The notes under the pieces are model-generated. The model was given only the letters and a program-made list of their open reading frames with translations. It made no database searches and was not told where the DNA came from. Below, piece by piece: positions 31,539 to 44,700 of a stretch of 64,000 nt of DNA (positions are counted from its first letter, which is position 1; each line of letters begins with the position of its first letter). Position numbers and translations under genes: made by a program. Source of the stretch: Gloeophyllum trabeum ATCC 11539 (lineage: Eukaryota; Basidiomycota; Agaricomycetes; Gloeophyllales; Gloeophyllaceae); contig NW_006920425.1 of assembly GCF_000344685.1 (NCBI RefSeq), forward strand, positions 275,144-339,143, written 5' to 3'.

Positions 31539-34500
31539 GTAGCGGGGGCTTGGACTGATTCCAGATTGACAGTTGCCCTGCTAGAAAGCTCAGGGCCACT
31601 TACGTTCCTCGCGCCGTTCATCGGATGCGTCTGACACTGCGCTTACACGACGGCACAAATGCCATTCAACTTGAATTGATCCGGCGAGTGGGGCGATGTG
31701 TGATGATCGCCCGTGCATTGCTGACTATCCGCATCTAGAAGCTACCGTCGTGCTCAGTGTCATCCTTACGGGAGGACAATGTACGGGGACCTTGGCCGTC
31801 GGATCTATGTGAATAGGCGAGACCGCTGCGGCGCGCCGTACTATGTTGGCTGAGCTCGTAAATGGTGACGATGCGCGATGTACGTGCGTGGCTCCGTATC
31901 TACCTGACTGCCTCGACAATACAACGTCGCGATGCCCTCGCTATCTGCGACTTTGGATGTGTCCTATAATCATGCTACCTGCTCCAGTATCCTACAAGAC
32001 AGCGGGGCGGCCGCCGACGGGCCCGACGCTACCGATGCACCCAGACGCCAGGAAATACGATGCACAAAGACACTAATTCCGCGCCGCTATGCGAAAGTCC
32101 CCGTCCAGGGGAATTCTCACCGTGATTACGGCGCGGACTTGTTGCGTTTCAGCCGCGAGATCGCGCATTTTTGCTCTGGAAGGGTTGGATTCGGAAGGCT
32201 TGCCCTCAAGTCTTCGGCGCGCATAAATGCTGAGGGTTGGCACTCAAAGTCGCCATCCTCGTCCCTCTCCATTCTTTCGTCAGTACTCCCCTCGTCCAGT
32301 TCGGCCGTTGCTATCCCTGCGATGAGCACGACGCATTCATCGTTGGTAACCTGCATTTGCGCCGCTAGACATCGTTTGACCCGCCTTTTGCTCCGTCAGG
32401 TCTTACTCTACGTATTGAGTGTATCCTGTCCTCGGCAACTCAACGTTTTCCGTCTATACAGTGGCTACAACGCGTTCGCCATTGGTAAGCTTCATTTGCG
32501 CTCTTGTATGCTGTCTGACTCCCCTTACAACCTGTCCTTGTCAGTGCTCGCGCCCAATCCTGTATAGCCGGTATGTCATTTCTCACTTATTACTTGTCAT
32601 ATATATCGTACTGACTGTGTTATGTAGGGTATTATCAAAGCTACCATGCCGACCGCTTGCTCGTTCGTTCGTATCGTACTATGCGTTCTCCGTTAGCGTG
32701 TCAGCGGCAGCGGCTCCGCCGATGCAAGTCGCTGTATCAGCAGGCGACGTCAAGGGGTGTGACTGAAATGGTATGTGTTCGTCGGTTTATCAATCCCCGC
32801 TCTCATCCTTTACCTCAGGACGCTGCAGGTCGTGCTTGAATATGGGACCGGCGCTGCGCGTGTATTGCGAGCCCCCTGCTAGAAAATGTGCAGCCCGTGC
32901 TCGTAAGCACGGCAATCGTCTTGTGCCGCGATGTCAGTGATCCGACCGATTTGTTACTCAATAACCCGGATGCTGATTTCGAGTACGACTAGCTAGCTAG
33001 TTAGTCTCTACATATCTCAGGGAGGACATCGGTATGTATATCCTGGTGGCGTATGCAAGCCGTCGATTAATCCCACCCGACGTTTGCCCCTAGACGGAAT
33101 GCTGTCGACGTAAATGCCTACAGCCGTGACCAGGCACGCTCGGCGTTGATCGCGCACTAGAATGCGTAGGTTCACGTATGTACCTTGAAATATGCCCAGG
33201 TATGTAGATATTGCACGCAGCCTCACATTCGGGTTGCACGTAACCCACTTGCCGTCTGTGTAGATCAACTAGGCTGCGGGAGCTCCGTCGAGTACCCGCT
33301 TAGACGAACGTCTACATTACATCTTTGGACCCAAACAAACAGTACTGGCTGACCTGGTCCAACTATTACAATCCCGTAGCTACAGTGGACGAAGCGACAC
33401 AGGGCAGCGAGAGCGAGATGGACACAACGTCCGCCGCGACGCCGTCGACACAGCGAAATAGCTGGCGCACGTGGAGCAGCAGGCGCTGGCATAGACGCTG
33501 GGCCGCCCCCCCACCGTCGGTATCCCGTTTGTAGCAATCAGCACAGCGAGCGCCAGCGGTCATGCCTCCGGCGACCTGCGTGAAGGCGCGACGGCCACGG
33601 CCATCGACGTCGGACCCGCGACAGCGCTGTGCCGATCGCCGTGCAAGCCTGGTGATCGCGCGTACGAGGGGAGCTGCGTGGGCTGGACACGATACGACGG
33701 ATCTGTCGATTCCCGCGTCGCGTCCGAACGCCGTCGGTCGTGTCGTTGCCAGGAGAGTGGGAGCCTGTGCTGCGGCGATACGCGAGCGCTGTGCCGATGC
33801 GTAAGGAGGGGAGACTCACAAGTGTCGGCCCTCCAACCATGCCCCTGCGGATTCCTTCTCACAATCGGCACTCACTCTGCCCGTCCTTTCGCTCGAATGT
33901 TTTTTTTCTTGGACTCTCGTAGTCGGTTAGATCTTGACATACATAGTGATGTTATTGAATGCAATTTGTGATAGTGGGACGCTGGATGAGACATACCATG
34001 CGAGACTGGAGTCATAGGTACTGCCCAGACGTGGACAGGGCCGGCCGTTGGGAATCACGAGTGCCGCCTGGAAGCAATGCCGACGCGCATGTCAGAGTCG
34101 TCGAGGGCGCAGCACCGGGGCCACTATATGCAGCTAGGAACGGAACGCAGTGGTCTGCCTCCAGCTCCTGCGGTCGGGGGGAGCGGCGGTTCGCTGGTGA
34201 TGCGATGGGCAATCGTGCGCGATGCCGCGGACGTCGACTCATTTGTCCCACCTTCCGTGCTTACCAATCCCGCTCCATTCATCGCGATGAAGACCTGCCA
34301 AGGCGTGATGTCGTCGTCGACGCGATTGGCGGCGGTTCGTCGGTTCAGTTCGCAAGGAACGCGTCTTGAGCAAACGCACACGCGGACTGCCTGCTTGGAA
34401 TGCCTGACAGGATGTATCGAGCCGGCAGTGACGTCGCCGGGTTCGATCGAAGGGAGTGGCTGTGCACGCCACGCGACGCGCGTCAGCCGCAACACGTCAG

Positions 34501-34591
34501 GGACCGGGTAAGGCTCACAAGGCCCGAGGACAGGCGGAGTGACGCCTGACTTAAAAGCCAGTGACGGCTGCAGAGCGCCACGCCCGTCGGC
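31539..34591. other. Accessory stretch, one doubtful spliced frame
   Basis: No confident gene in 3 kb. At 32260-32838 (plus) a frame can be followed through three phase-consistent introns (32347-32399, 32485-32541 and 32572-32627 approximately). It would encode a Cys- and Arg-rich peptide with a CYPCDEHDAF stretch and end at a TGA at 32837-32839; its 5' end is unclear. Another frame at 33017-33268 (minus) has a protein-like look but no domain. The last few hundred bases must hold the promoter of the ArAE gene. Confidence 0.3.
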
Positions 34592-37500
34592 ATGCAACTC
34601 ACCCCTTTCCCTGCGTGGATAACCCAAAATGTCCGCTCGCCAAAGTCACTCAAGCTGTTGTTCAGATGCTGGCTCGCGTCCTGGCTCGCGTTCGTCCTCC
34701 TGCTCCCGGATAAATCACTCCAAACTCTTGGGAATGCGTGAGTTTCGTGCTCTCCAGCTCCCGCCGCGGCTAACACGTCCTCGAAGGGCTTTCTTTTCAG
34801 TACTGGTCAGCCTGATGCTTCCGCCAAATATGCCAGTGCAAATGTTCATCTTCGTACGTTGTCCTGTATGGCCTCGCGTTCAGTCACGCTCTGATTCTCG
34901 CATCCGCTCAGGCCATCGCCATGCTCTACATTGGCCTGCTCCTTGGCTGGGCGTTCGGTGCCGCGGCAATGCGAGCATCACTCGCAGCGCGTGACCAGGT
35001 TCTTCTCCAGCACGCTTTTCAAAAGGTCCAGGAAAGGTATCTACCTACCACCACTCATCTCACTCTGTTCTCATATCCCCTCAGTGCTGCTGGTCTCTCT
35101 AATCCTGATGCCCTCTACCGGATCGACATCTTCCACGGTTACTTTCTCGATCCTCGGTACGTCCATTCTCCTCTGATGCCCTATAGTCCGACGTTGATGT
35201 CTTTCAAGATCAACTGTGGTCTATGGCGTCTTCCTCGGCGTGTGCAACTTTCTATTTGCGCTCCTCCGCGCGTACATCCCGAAGCTCATGTTCATGTCCT
35301 TGTTCGCAACTATTGGTATCGACATATTCTGCGTAAGTGGGCGTTCACCCCCTCTAATGCCTTTTAGCCTGACGTCCAAGCGCAGTCCTACGCACCCCTC
35401 TTCCCTTTCGCTCAATACACCCTCCTCAATTCCGTTCTTATCTCTTCTGCAGCCTATACAGGGATTGCGTGTATCATGATCCTTCTCGTATTCCCCGAAA
35501 CCATGGCCCATTCCTACCTGGAAGGGGTGGAGTCCGTGTTAGGGATCTGCGGGAGCTTGGTGAGCGTTCAGGAGGACGTCTTATGTGCCGGTGCAGGAGA
35601 GGACATTCCTAACGAGACGGAGACCAAGCCTGGCGCAAAAGCACAACAAGAAGGCCTACAGGCGGCAAAAAGCAAAATCGACGGCCTGAGGGCGCAAGCC
35701 ATCGGGGGCCTGCAGCAGCTGGACGCCAAGACGATGTTCGTCGACCTCGAGTTCAGCTACGGGAAATGGAACAGCAAGGATGTGAAGGCCCTGGCGGAGC
35801 CTCTCCGGCTGCTCACGGTGCGGGCGATCAGCCTGCAGACCCTCTCGCGTCTGCTGCTGCGAAGCCAGGAGAAGGACTCGGACGTGCCCCGGATCCCCCG
35901 CACGGCCGAGACGAGCGAGTCGGCGTCGACGTTCGAGGGTGCCTCTGTCCGTGCAGATCACGCCGCGGGACTTTCGGCCAACAGGGACGCCTCGCCGGAC
36001 ACGCAGCTCCTCCTCCAGCTGTATAGTGCGCTGAACCGCGAAGCCGAGTCAAAGTACTCCATCCGTCCCGAGGACATTCTACCGCTTCTGCGAGAAATAA
36101 CTGGCCCTCTTCGTCAAGCCATAGTCGACGCTCTGGCCCATACAAAGGGTGTCGTGGAAAGCGTGAATCGGCGCAGGTGGGCCTTGGGAGAGGGGAAGGT
36201 CAAAGGGCAGCAGTCGTCGGAGCAGGACCTAGTCCAAGCTACCGCGGCACTGAGAAGGGAGCTGGAAGCCTTCCGCGGCGGAAAGTATAAGGAGCTCGTC
36301 GAGCCGTTCGCGCCGCTGTTTGAGAAGACGGAAGGTGAAGAGGCGGCGTCGGCCCAAAGTGCGGGGCTGCTCCCGCTCCGTGCGCTGAATTTTGCGTATG
36401 TCTTCTCTGCGTCGCTGATCGCGACGGCGGAGGCGACCCTTGGGCTGCTCGATACTGTGCTGGGCATCACGAAAAAGAGAACGAGGAGGCGGGTGTGGGC
36501 GCCTACGGGGCTCCGGGCGCTTGGCAAGCTCTTTACGAGGAGGGACGGGGAGGGGGAGGGCAAGACGCTCGGTGAGGACGTAGATGTAGGGGAAGGAGAA
36601 GAGGGAGAGTGGGAGCGCGAAGCAAGTGCGTGGTTTCCGCGGTGGCAAGAGACAGGCGTATATATTGACCGTAATGCACAGGACGTGATCCGGACAGTCG
36701 CCCTCCGAAGAATGCGTTCCAGCGCTTTATGAACTTCGTTCATGCAGTGTTTCAATGGACGAAGTCCCCTGAGGTTATGGTGCGCCTCCGTCGTCTCATG
36801 ATTGTGTACCAGTGATTCCTAATGGGACAATCGATAGTTCGCTGCGAAAACTGTCATTCTGACGATCTGCTTATGGCTGCCTCAGGTTATTCCGAGGAGC
36901 GCCGGTGAGTGTCTATTCATCCGTATACTCGAGTTGCCTCGTGGCTGATGGCTACTTTCGCGCAGCTTTCGCCTACGAGCAGAAGAGCGTCTGGTAAGTG
37001 CATGAACATTGTCCACCGTTTTCCTTTGCTCAAGATTATGAAGGGCATTGATCATGGCTCAGATGACACTGAATGTGTACGCATCTGACCAGATATTCAA
37101 GTAAGCATCCATCCGAGTGCCATAGTCTGCGTACAACTCATTCCATGTCGCAGCTACTTTACACGGCTCGCTGGCACTCTCGTTGGGCTGGTATTTGGTT
37201 TGTTAACCTGGTATATCGGTGCGCCTTACCAGTTGTGGTTTGAAGCTATCCCTTACTGATGTTGGTCCAATCAGGTTCTGGTAGCGGGAATGGAAACCCG
37301 TATGGCATCGCTGCGTCTATGGGAGTGTTCCTGGTTCCTACGGTATTCCTGCGGCTGTTCGCGCCTCCTGCGACTTTGTCAGGCGTGGTCACTGGAACTG
37401 TGTGTCTCCCTCTTAAATATATCGCGTTGCTCTCTCACACTATCGAATGACTAGGTGACCGTGGCGCTTATAGTGGGATACTCATGGATTGACGGTCACC

Positions 37501-38576
37501 TGCCGTTGTACGGTAATCCTGGTGTGGGGTGGTCTATTGCTTGGCGAAGATGGGTCCTAGTGGTCATTGGTATGAGTACGATGCGCCTAGACATTATTCC
37601 TGCTAAACGTTCCGCAGGTTCAGCAGCTTCATTCATCATCATGATGTTCCCGCCCAAGTCGGGTCGCAAAGCGGTCCGGCTACGCAATGCCACGACAATC
37701 AAGAGGATATATAACTTGTATAGTCTGCTTATTTCCAGATGGATTTCAGGCGCCGACGGGGCAGAAAGTCACGTCGGTACAGATGGCAGCCTTGCCGGAG
37801 AGAAATCCGTAGCTCCTGATTCCAAAAGCTGGTCTACGTTCTTTCGCTCGGATTTGGTGAGCATTGCAGAGCAGCTGCAGGCTCTCAAGAGCATGACGGC
37901 TATCGCGAAATGGGAAGGAAATGTTCGCGGAAGCTGGCCGTTTGAGGAATATAATCGCATGGTGGATGTACAGATCCAAATGTTAGGCAATCTTGCACAG
38001 GTGCGCTTGCTTCATGTATCATGAAGTATACAACTATTTACCCAAGGGCTCTCAGCTGGGAGGTGCGCTGTCGCATATGAGCGAGGAGTGGCGGCTTGCG
38101 TTCCTGAAGCGCACCAGAGCGCTTAATCCCAATTTCGTACGTCCTTCCTCATCTGACGATGCCTGCGTAGCTAATAGCGTCCGCAGATTACGGATGTGTT
38201 GTCACTGTTTTCTCTTATCTCTCAGTCCCTTCGTACGGGGGAACCTTTGCACGAGGTCCTTCCAAGCTCCTTATTCGAAAGGCTTGCATACCATCATCAC
38301 CGGACCAGGAAGATTCGAGATGCACCGATAGATGCACCCCAGCTGGAACAGTTGCAGTCGTTGGACTACATGGTTTATGCGAGCGGAATGATTGCTGTAC
38401 TGGAGCTCATAGTGGTCCGTTTCATTATCGTTCATGAAGAGCGGTCAATGTCAGGTCTGACGGAATATGCACAGGGTCTGGATGAATTGCACGCTATAAC
38501 AAGGCGACTCTGCGGTGAAGTCTCCCTCAAGGGTTTCGGGGAATGGAGGAATGAATATCTCCGCGGAATGGTATAA
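34592..38576 (+). CDS. ArAE/DUF2421 multi-pass membrane protein (Bre4-like), 1060 aa
   Basis: Sixteen exons: 34592-34737, 34787-34853, 34912-35036, 35085-35156, 35209-35332, 35386-36625, 36682-36779, 36838-36904, 36966-36993, 37044-37100, 37154-37218, 37275-37399, 37455-37569, 37618-38000, 38056-38136, 38187-38576. The layout matches the fungal family related to brefeldin-A sensitivity protein 4. An N-terminal six-helix block (LFRCWLASWLAFVLLLP, FFSVLVSLMLPPNMPVQMFIF) comes first, then a long cytosolic loop from about residue 200 to 590. A second six-helix FUSC-like block follows (FAAKTVILTICLWLPQV, GNPYGIAASMGVFLVP, LIVGYSWIDGHLPLYG), then a DUF2421 tail containing MMFPPKSGRKAVRLRNA. Relatives resemble aromatic-acid exporters; transport is inferred. 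It borders the metabolite genes and could export their product, but such genes are also common elsewhere. Acceptors at 34786 and 38055 were chosen by family fit. Confidence 0.9.
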
Positions 38577-38692
38577 CTCTTGATCATATGCGTAGTTACA
38601 TACTTCCGGCATAATATACATGATACCCACTGGCTTCATTCGGACGTCGACACGCAGTAACTGATCTTCCGACGTTTCTTCACGTTTTTTGC

Positions 38693-39911
38693 TCAGAGTT
38701 CAGCGCCACCCTCTACCGTGACACCGCCGAATCTCCCTGATTTGAATTCGTCGACCATCTCTCCCATGGTCATCCATTCTACTCCCTCGTGCGAATTGAC
38801 ATATTCGATAAACCTGCAAGAGCACCTCTCGTGCATCAGTATCACCTGAGGCTTCCCACTGACCTGAGGATGAATGGTGATCGGGAAGACAAAGGTATCA
38901 TATTCGCGGTAGAAGTAGTCGAACTGTTCTTTCCACAACCGCTCAATGACGTGGGGGTCAACATAACCTTGCTGAGAAGCAAAGAGATGATCGCACTTCA
39001 ACAAAGGCCAACTCATGAAAACAACGTAGAAGCTCACAGTGTTTGGTTGAGTCGGTACGAATTGGAACGGCGCTGTTTGCATATGGTGAGTCATTCCTTG
39101 GTGGAAAGAGAAGAAACTTATGACGTACGCCAGTCGTCCAAATGCCAGTTAGCTGGAATCTCTACCACAGTGCTAGGATTGATCGCAGTCATGGGTTTCA
39201 TCCACTCCTCCGCCTGTTTCTCAAGGTCGGTCTCGGTCCAAGTGGCAGACCCATCCGGGACGAGATACATTTGGCAGTCGTGGTGCATGAAGGTGTGGTC
39301 GTACTCAATTCCGGCTTCCTCCAATATGTTGACGAGCTCTGGAGTGGATGTCCAATGTGGTCCCGTGAAACCTCGGGGAGGTTTTCCAGTGAAAGAAGTG
39401 ATGACGGAAATCGATTTGGCCATGACATCGCGCTGCTGCTTACTCGACAGGGCTGAGAACCATTCGTGTGTGTATCTCCAGATACGCAGCTCATTCGGAT
39501 TGCAGCCAGTGCCCGTCGAAATAATAAGCTTACCCATGAAGGCCACTGGGCTCTGGTTAGTACGGTCCAGTAGACACCCCGCTGGTGATATCTTACATTT
39601 CATGCCCGGCATCCCTGACCTTCGCCAGCTGCTTGGGAAAACTCTCGATGGAGTGCGCAGGCGCGAACCAGGTACCCTTAATCTGGTACTTATCAAATAA
39701 CTTCAACAATCTGTCGACTCCGACAGTTGCACCGAAGACTCCACGAGAGACATTCGTCGCGTCAGCTTTCTGACCATTGCGGGTGTTGATCCTGGTTTAA
39801 ACTGACGTTAATTAGCCTCAATAACTGCTCGTACTAGTATATGGCTGACCAATTGGATACAGCGTCGACATCAATGCCGTAACCGACGAGGATGCGTTTC
39901 TTGCTCGTCAT
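38693..39911 (-). CDS. CE4 polysaccharide deacetylase (PgdA/PuuE-like), 309 aa
   Basis: Exons (complement): 39850-39911, 39597-39791, 39534-39545, 39129-39475, 39038-39072, 38693-38971. NodB-fold metal-dependent deacetylase of the cytosolic type: YGIDVDAVSNW (motif 1 with the metal Asp), KGTWFAPAHS, GHEIGLHGYTHE (motif 2, His pair), PRGFTGPHW (motif 3), EIPANWHLDDWPPF, then a C-terminal VILMHER. There is no signal peptide, so it acts inside the cell; the substrate may be a small N-acyl or carbamoyl compound rather than chitin. Exon 3 is only 12 bases. A further in-frame 12-base stretch with GT..AG ends (38814-38825) adds four residues inside the last motif. It shares a 444-bp divergent promoter with the Ntn-hydrolase gene, which suggests co-regulation. 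Confidence 0.88.
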
Positions 39912-40355
39912 TTAGCACCGGCTGTTTAGAGGCAAAGGCTGGAGACGGGTCTTCGCGAGGCAGTAATCTGATAGGCATTATAATGCTACTAGTACCCAGT
40001 GGTGTCGTGACTGCTTTGGCCGTTGTTTAAAATTACAGCGATAAGTGAACCTTCCGAGTTGAAAAACGCTTCGACGCCTATTTATGGCGGCGTAACCCAG
40101 ACTGCTGGTACTGGATACTAGTCTGACTCCCGTGTAACATCTCATTAAGACCATTCGCTCTCACGATCTCGTCGCAGGAGAATGACACGAGATTGCAATC
40201 TTATCATCCAATTGTGGCCGTGGCCTCGGATCCCGCGATCTCGTCATGAGCCACCTTCAAGTTGTGGTATAAGGCTAGCGCTCTCAAGCGAGGGAGGATG
40301 CAGAACCCAGATCCCACTAGAACTGTGAACAACACCAGTCCAGGGAACCTTCGGG
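39912..40355. promoter_or_regulatory. Divergent promoter, deacetylase / Ntn hydrolase
   Basis: 444 bases between two start codons that point away from each other, and no gene inside. A shared regulator for both genes is an inference from the arrangement; I recognise no specific binding site. Confidence 0.45.
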
Positions 40356-41617
40356 ATGGCGCTGCTTGAAGTGGATTGCTCCGGAAGTCCGTATGAGGTG
40401 CGTCAAATTACTAGTACAGCTCATACGTATCTCGAACTCTGCGACTGCTCTACGTGCCATTGAACTATCAAAGATTGGCGTTCAGCATGGTCAAGCGGCC
40501 TCTCTTCATATCGGGCGTGCGATAAAGTTCTATGCCGGCCTCTTCCAAGCTTCAGCTAAACTAGATTGGGTTGGTGTATGTGAAAAAGCCGTGGAGTTCG
40601 CTCCAAGTATACAAAGGAAATTTCCCGCTTTCGGCGAGGAGATGAGAGGTACGTATGGACTTAGACGTCTTGAACTTACTACCACGCTTTCTGTCTCTAG
40701 GAATTGCCGATGGTGCAGGTGTGACCTACGCCGATATCTTGGCCTTGAATGTACGGACCGAGATCACGTTCGGTCTCTTCAGTGACGGCTGCACCGCCGT
40801 GTCGTGGAAGACGGACAAGAAGAGCTTCCTGGCTCAAAATTGGGATGTGAGTCCAATTAAATCCCTGTAAGCCATTGTGTCACCATCCAAATGTATCCAG
40901 TGGATGGAGCAACAGAAGGAGAACCTCATAGTCGTTAACATCCATCAAGAAGGCAAACCTCGTATTAGTATGATGACCGAGGCTGGATTGATTGGAAAGA
41001 TCGGTATGAGACTCCGTCTTCCTTGCCTGCCGTTATTTACGTATGATCCAGGGCTCAACTCTGCCGGTGTCGGGGTATGCCTGAACGCCATTCGCGTCAA
41101 AGGCATGGATCCGACTCACCTTCCAGTCCATCTTGGTCTGCGTGTCGTCCTCGAAAGCACTTCCAAAGAAGAAGCCATCTCTCAACTCGAGAAATACGGG
41201 ATAGCTTCATCGGCACATATGTTAATCGCAGACCCAAACGGTGCGGTCGGGCTAGAGTGTACCGCTATAGGTTTCGCCAAACTCCCCATGGACAGTGACG
41301 GCAAGATTGTGCATACCAACCACTTGCTTGCCAAACATCCTGGGGTAGAAGATACGATGTTTTGGAAAGACAGCTTCAACAGGATCGATAGGATCCAGGG
41401 CCTTATGAAGACGCTTCCCAACAACCCGGAAGACAGCGATATCTATGAACTCTTCAAGGACGAAAATAATTTCCCCGCATCAATCTGTCGAGCACAAGCT
41501 GGTGACAGCCGTGCAGCTACCCTGTTCAATATCGCCATGGACTTGACAAGTAAGATGGCTACGGTGACGATGGGGCGCCCGATCGCACCGGAGGAAACTA
41601 TTATATTGGCACCGTGA
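40356..41617 (+). CDS. Isopenicillin N acyltransferase-like Ntn hydrolase (C45), 343 aa
   Basis: Exons 40356-40397, 40474-40648, 40701-40846, 40901-41003, 41052-41617. Homologue of the acyl-CoA:6-aminopenicillanate acyltransferase family. These are made as a precursor that cuts itself before a cysteine, which then becomes the N-terminal nucleophile for amide hydrolysis or acyl transfer. Seen: SDGCTAVSW with Gly102-Cys103, the same position as the processing site of the Penicillium enzyme, then FLAQNWDW, GLNSAGVGVCLNAI and HTNHLL. The C-terminus (ILAP) is not a peroxisomal targeting signal, unlike the penicillin enzyme. It sits between a deacetylase and a synthase and converges on the latter with only 158 bp between stops. 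Acylation or deacylation of the cluster product is the likely role; the substrate is unknown. Confidence 0.9.
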
Positions 41618-41775
41618 GGGATCGTACAAGTATACCTTTACAACGTGACGAAGGAAAGGATAAACAAAGGCCTGTATTGTATTACTTTCAGTGAGCCATA
41701 CGACAGCAGAATGACCTCGATTCCATTGGACTTCGAGCTGCGGGTGTCGCACCTGCGATGTCCTATACTGAAAGG

Positions 41776-44700
41776 TCATCCGTCATTCCAGACCGTAGTG
41801 GGCAAATGGGCCATCTTTGTGCTTTTCGACCAAGCATAAATTTCTTCCCATTTCAGATTGATGCCTGACTCGAACAGTTGACCGAAGACGTTTTGCAAGC
41901 CATCGTTGAAGGCTACTATCGTCTGCGTGCTGTCATCAATGAGGCTGCTCGTTGACAGGTCCACGACCATATCGCATCGGGAAGAGAAGCATTCGAGGAC
42001 GGCCGGCACGTCTATCCGTCCGGTGACCACCGAGTTCCAATAGTGATGGCTCTCCGAGAGCTCGGCATCCACCAACCCGCCTAGCTGAGACGACACCAAC
42101 GCCACAGCTCCAGCCTTTCCCCGCTTTCCCCTGCGAGTCTTGTCGTCGGCCAAGCGTCCACGTAAGAACAGGGACGCATCTGTGAATTCCACGCCTTGCA
42201 TCCTCTCCTCCAATTTCTGCAGTATTTCTGGACGACCGGTAATACCAAACATTCGTTGCCCATACTCAGCGCGAACCCAGACTTCATCGGGCCCGAATTC
42301 CAGTAGGTAGTCCTGTAGAGTATCATGGGGGCACCTATCCACGACTTTGGAAGATACATCATGATCCAGAGCCTCGGTTTCGAGTGCCGCAAGGAGGTCG
42401 AATGCATCTTGCAAGCTTAATATGCCAGCAAAGACGGCGGCAATGTACTCGCCTGGTCCTTCTCCAGAGACCACAGAGACTCGACATCCGAAAATCTCGA
42501 GCACCCTTGCCACGGCAAGCTGCCTAGCGAACCAGTCCAGTTCGAGTGTACAACCATGTCTGTAGCATTCTGCCACAGTTTGATGATACATCGGGTTATC
42601 GATGACCGGCAGAAGTTGGGCGTGACGATGAGGGAGACTAAACCATAGAGCAACCGTAGTAGATGGAGGGGACCACATAGGCAAGGGGCCGTCGAGGCTG
42701 GTGCGCACGCACTTGAGTAGTTCATTCCAACTCCGTGCAACCCATGCCCGTCGGTACGGAAGAGGGTCCCGGGCACTTCTCGACGTTCGACATACTTCAT
42801 TAAAAGAAGCCATATGTGCTCCCACAGAATTTGAGAACGAGATAAACCGCCTCATGGTGAAGATGAGTTGTTGCGTAGACGGGGAAGATAAGATAAAGAC
42901 TTGTTCATGACCGTTACTTGCGCTTTGTAGGCAGATACCCTGACCTTCCCCTTCGAGAATGATGTGTGCAAGGGTACCGGAGAGTCCAAACGAGGAGACC
43001 GCACAGACAACTGGCTTTGACGAGTCGGGGTCCACCAAGGCCTGTGCTGTTCTCGGTATGACGATCTTTGACGCACAGGTGTCAAGGTTTGGATTGATGA
43101 ATCCAAGATTCGGCTGAGGAGGAACAGTTTTATATCGCAAGCATAGCATGGTCTTGAGGACGCCTACCAAGAAAGAGGTTACGAAGATATCATGATCGCT
43201 GGGCGGTCTCACCTGTAAGTCCTGCACATTCTTCTGTATGACCCACTACAGCTTTCACAGACCCAATAAGGAGCGGTCTCGTGCGTTTGCCGCCATATAC
43301 CCGATTGATTGCGTCCACTTCGATAGCATCTCCAACGGGCGTTCCAGTGCCGTGTGCTATAGCGCAGAAGGTGAGGATAGTTTTACTTTAGCCTACTCTA
43401 GGCTATGCTTACCCTCATAGTAGTAAATATCGTCGGGCACGCAGCCAGATGTAGTCAGGGCTTTTTGCAAAACATCTGCTTGCGCAGCGGCGTTCGGGGC
43501 AGTAAAGCCTAGAGATCGGCCATCTTGACCGACCGCAGTGCCCCGGATGCGTGCGTAAGGAGTGACACTGATATCCCTACGCCGCTGTATGAAGATCGCT
43601 GTACATGCCTCACTCGGAAGAAAACCATCAGCATCCTCCGAGAAGGTTGAACATTTGCCAGAGCGAGAGCCAATACCCGCTCGAGAGCGGAAGATGGCAG
43701 CGCTCGGCATAAGATGAGTGGTCGCGGCTATTACGAGTGCCGCTTCGCAGTCCCCAGCTTCGATAGATCGACAAGCTGGCCTAGGTTAGCATGTCATACG
43801 CACAGAAGTCGGTGATCAAGTCATACCCTGGTGGATAGCAACTGCGCTGCTGGAACATGCTGTCTTGATGTCCATACAGGGTCCCCTCAAATCAAGGAAA
43901 TAAGCTAAACGCCCTCCCGCACTATCATCCGATGCAGAGCTCCACTTATCGCTGTACTCTGAATGGAATGAGTGTACGGGAGGCAAGGCTGGGATGACGG
44001 TCCCTCACCTTGGAGACTGAGTTTGGAGAAACGGTACTCACGCCAGCCGGAATCATTGAGGCTTGTGAATATTCCCCAGCGTCGCCCTGAAACACTCCTG
44101 GGAGCCATCCCGGCATCTTCCAAGGCATTATACCCATGCTGCATTACTAAGCGAGCATTGGGACTCATTGCCGCGGCTTCGGGAGGGGGAATATTGAAGA
44201 AAGTCGAGAAGCTGTGAACGTCGTCCAGGGGGCGGAGATCCAACCAGCCCATGGGTAGATTTGTGTCTGATACCTCTGAATCCCATCTGGACGAAGGTGC
44301 CTGCCTGCCTAAATGAGCCACGTATGCTTCAGGTGAGACAAGGGTTGACCAAAAGTCGTCTAGAGTGTTCACCCCTCCAGGAAATCGGCAAGATGCGCCA
44401 GAGATGACAAGGTCACTATCATCAGGTGAGACATGATTGCGTCTCTCTTGAGATTCTGGTACTGGTGAAGCAGCTGCGACTTTACCCTTATTATGGGACA
44501 GAAGACGGCACAAATCAGATACGGTATCAGCGGTGTAGAGCTGAGCCCTGCTGATACCAGTTGTGCATAGGGCCCTTAGTGCGTTGGCAAGACGGACTGA
44601 TGCCAAAGAAGTCATGGGCAAATCCGACAGACGAAACTGGGGGGCTTGAACATCCTTCACAGCGATACCAAAGACATCAGACAAAAGCCCTTCGACGCGG

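Noticed and set aside
34124..34627. 167-codon minus-strand frame overlapping the start of the ArAE gene
   Set aside because: It overlaps a well-supported first exon and shows no family features.
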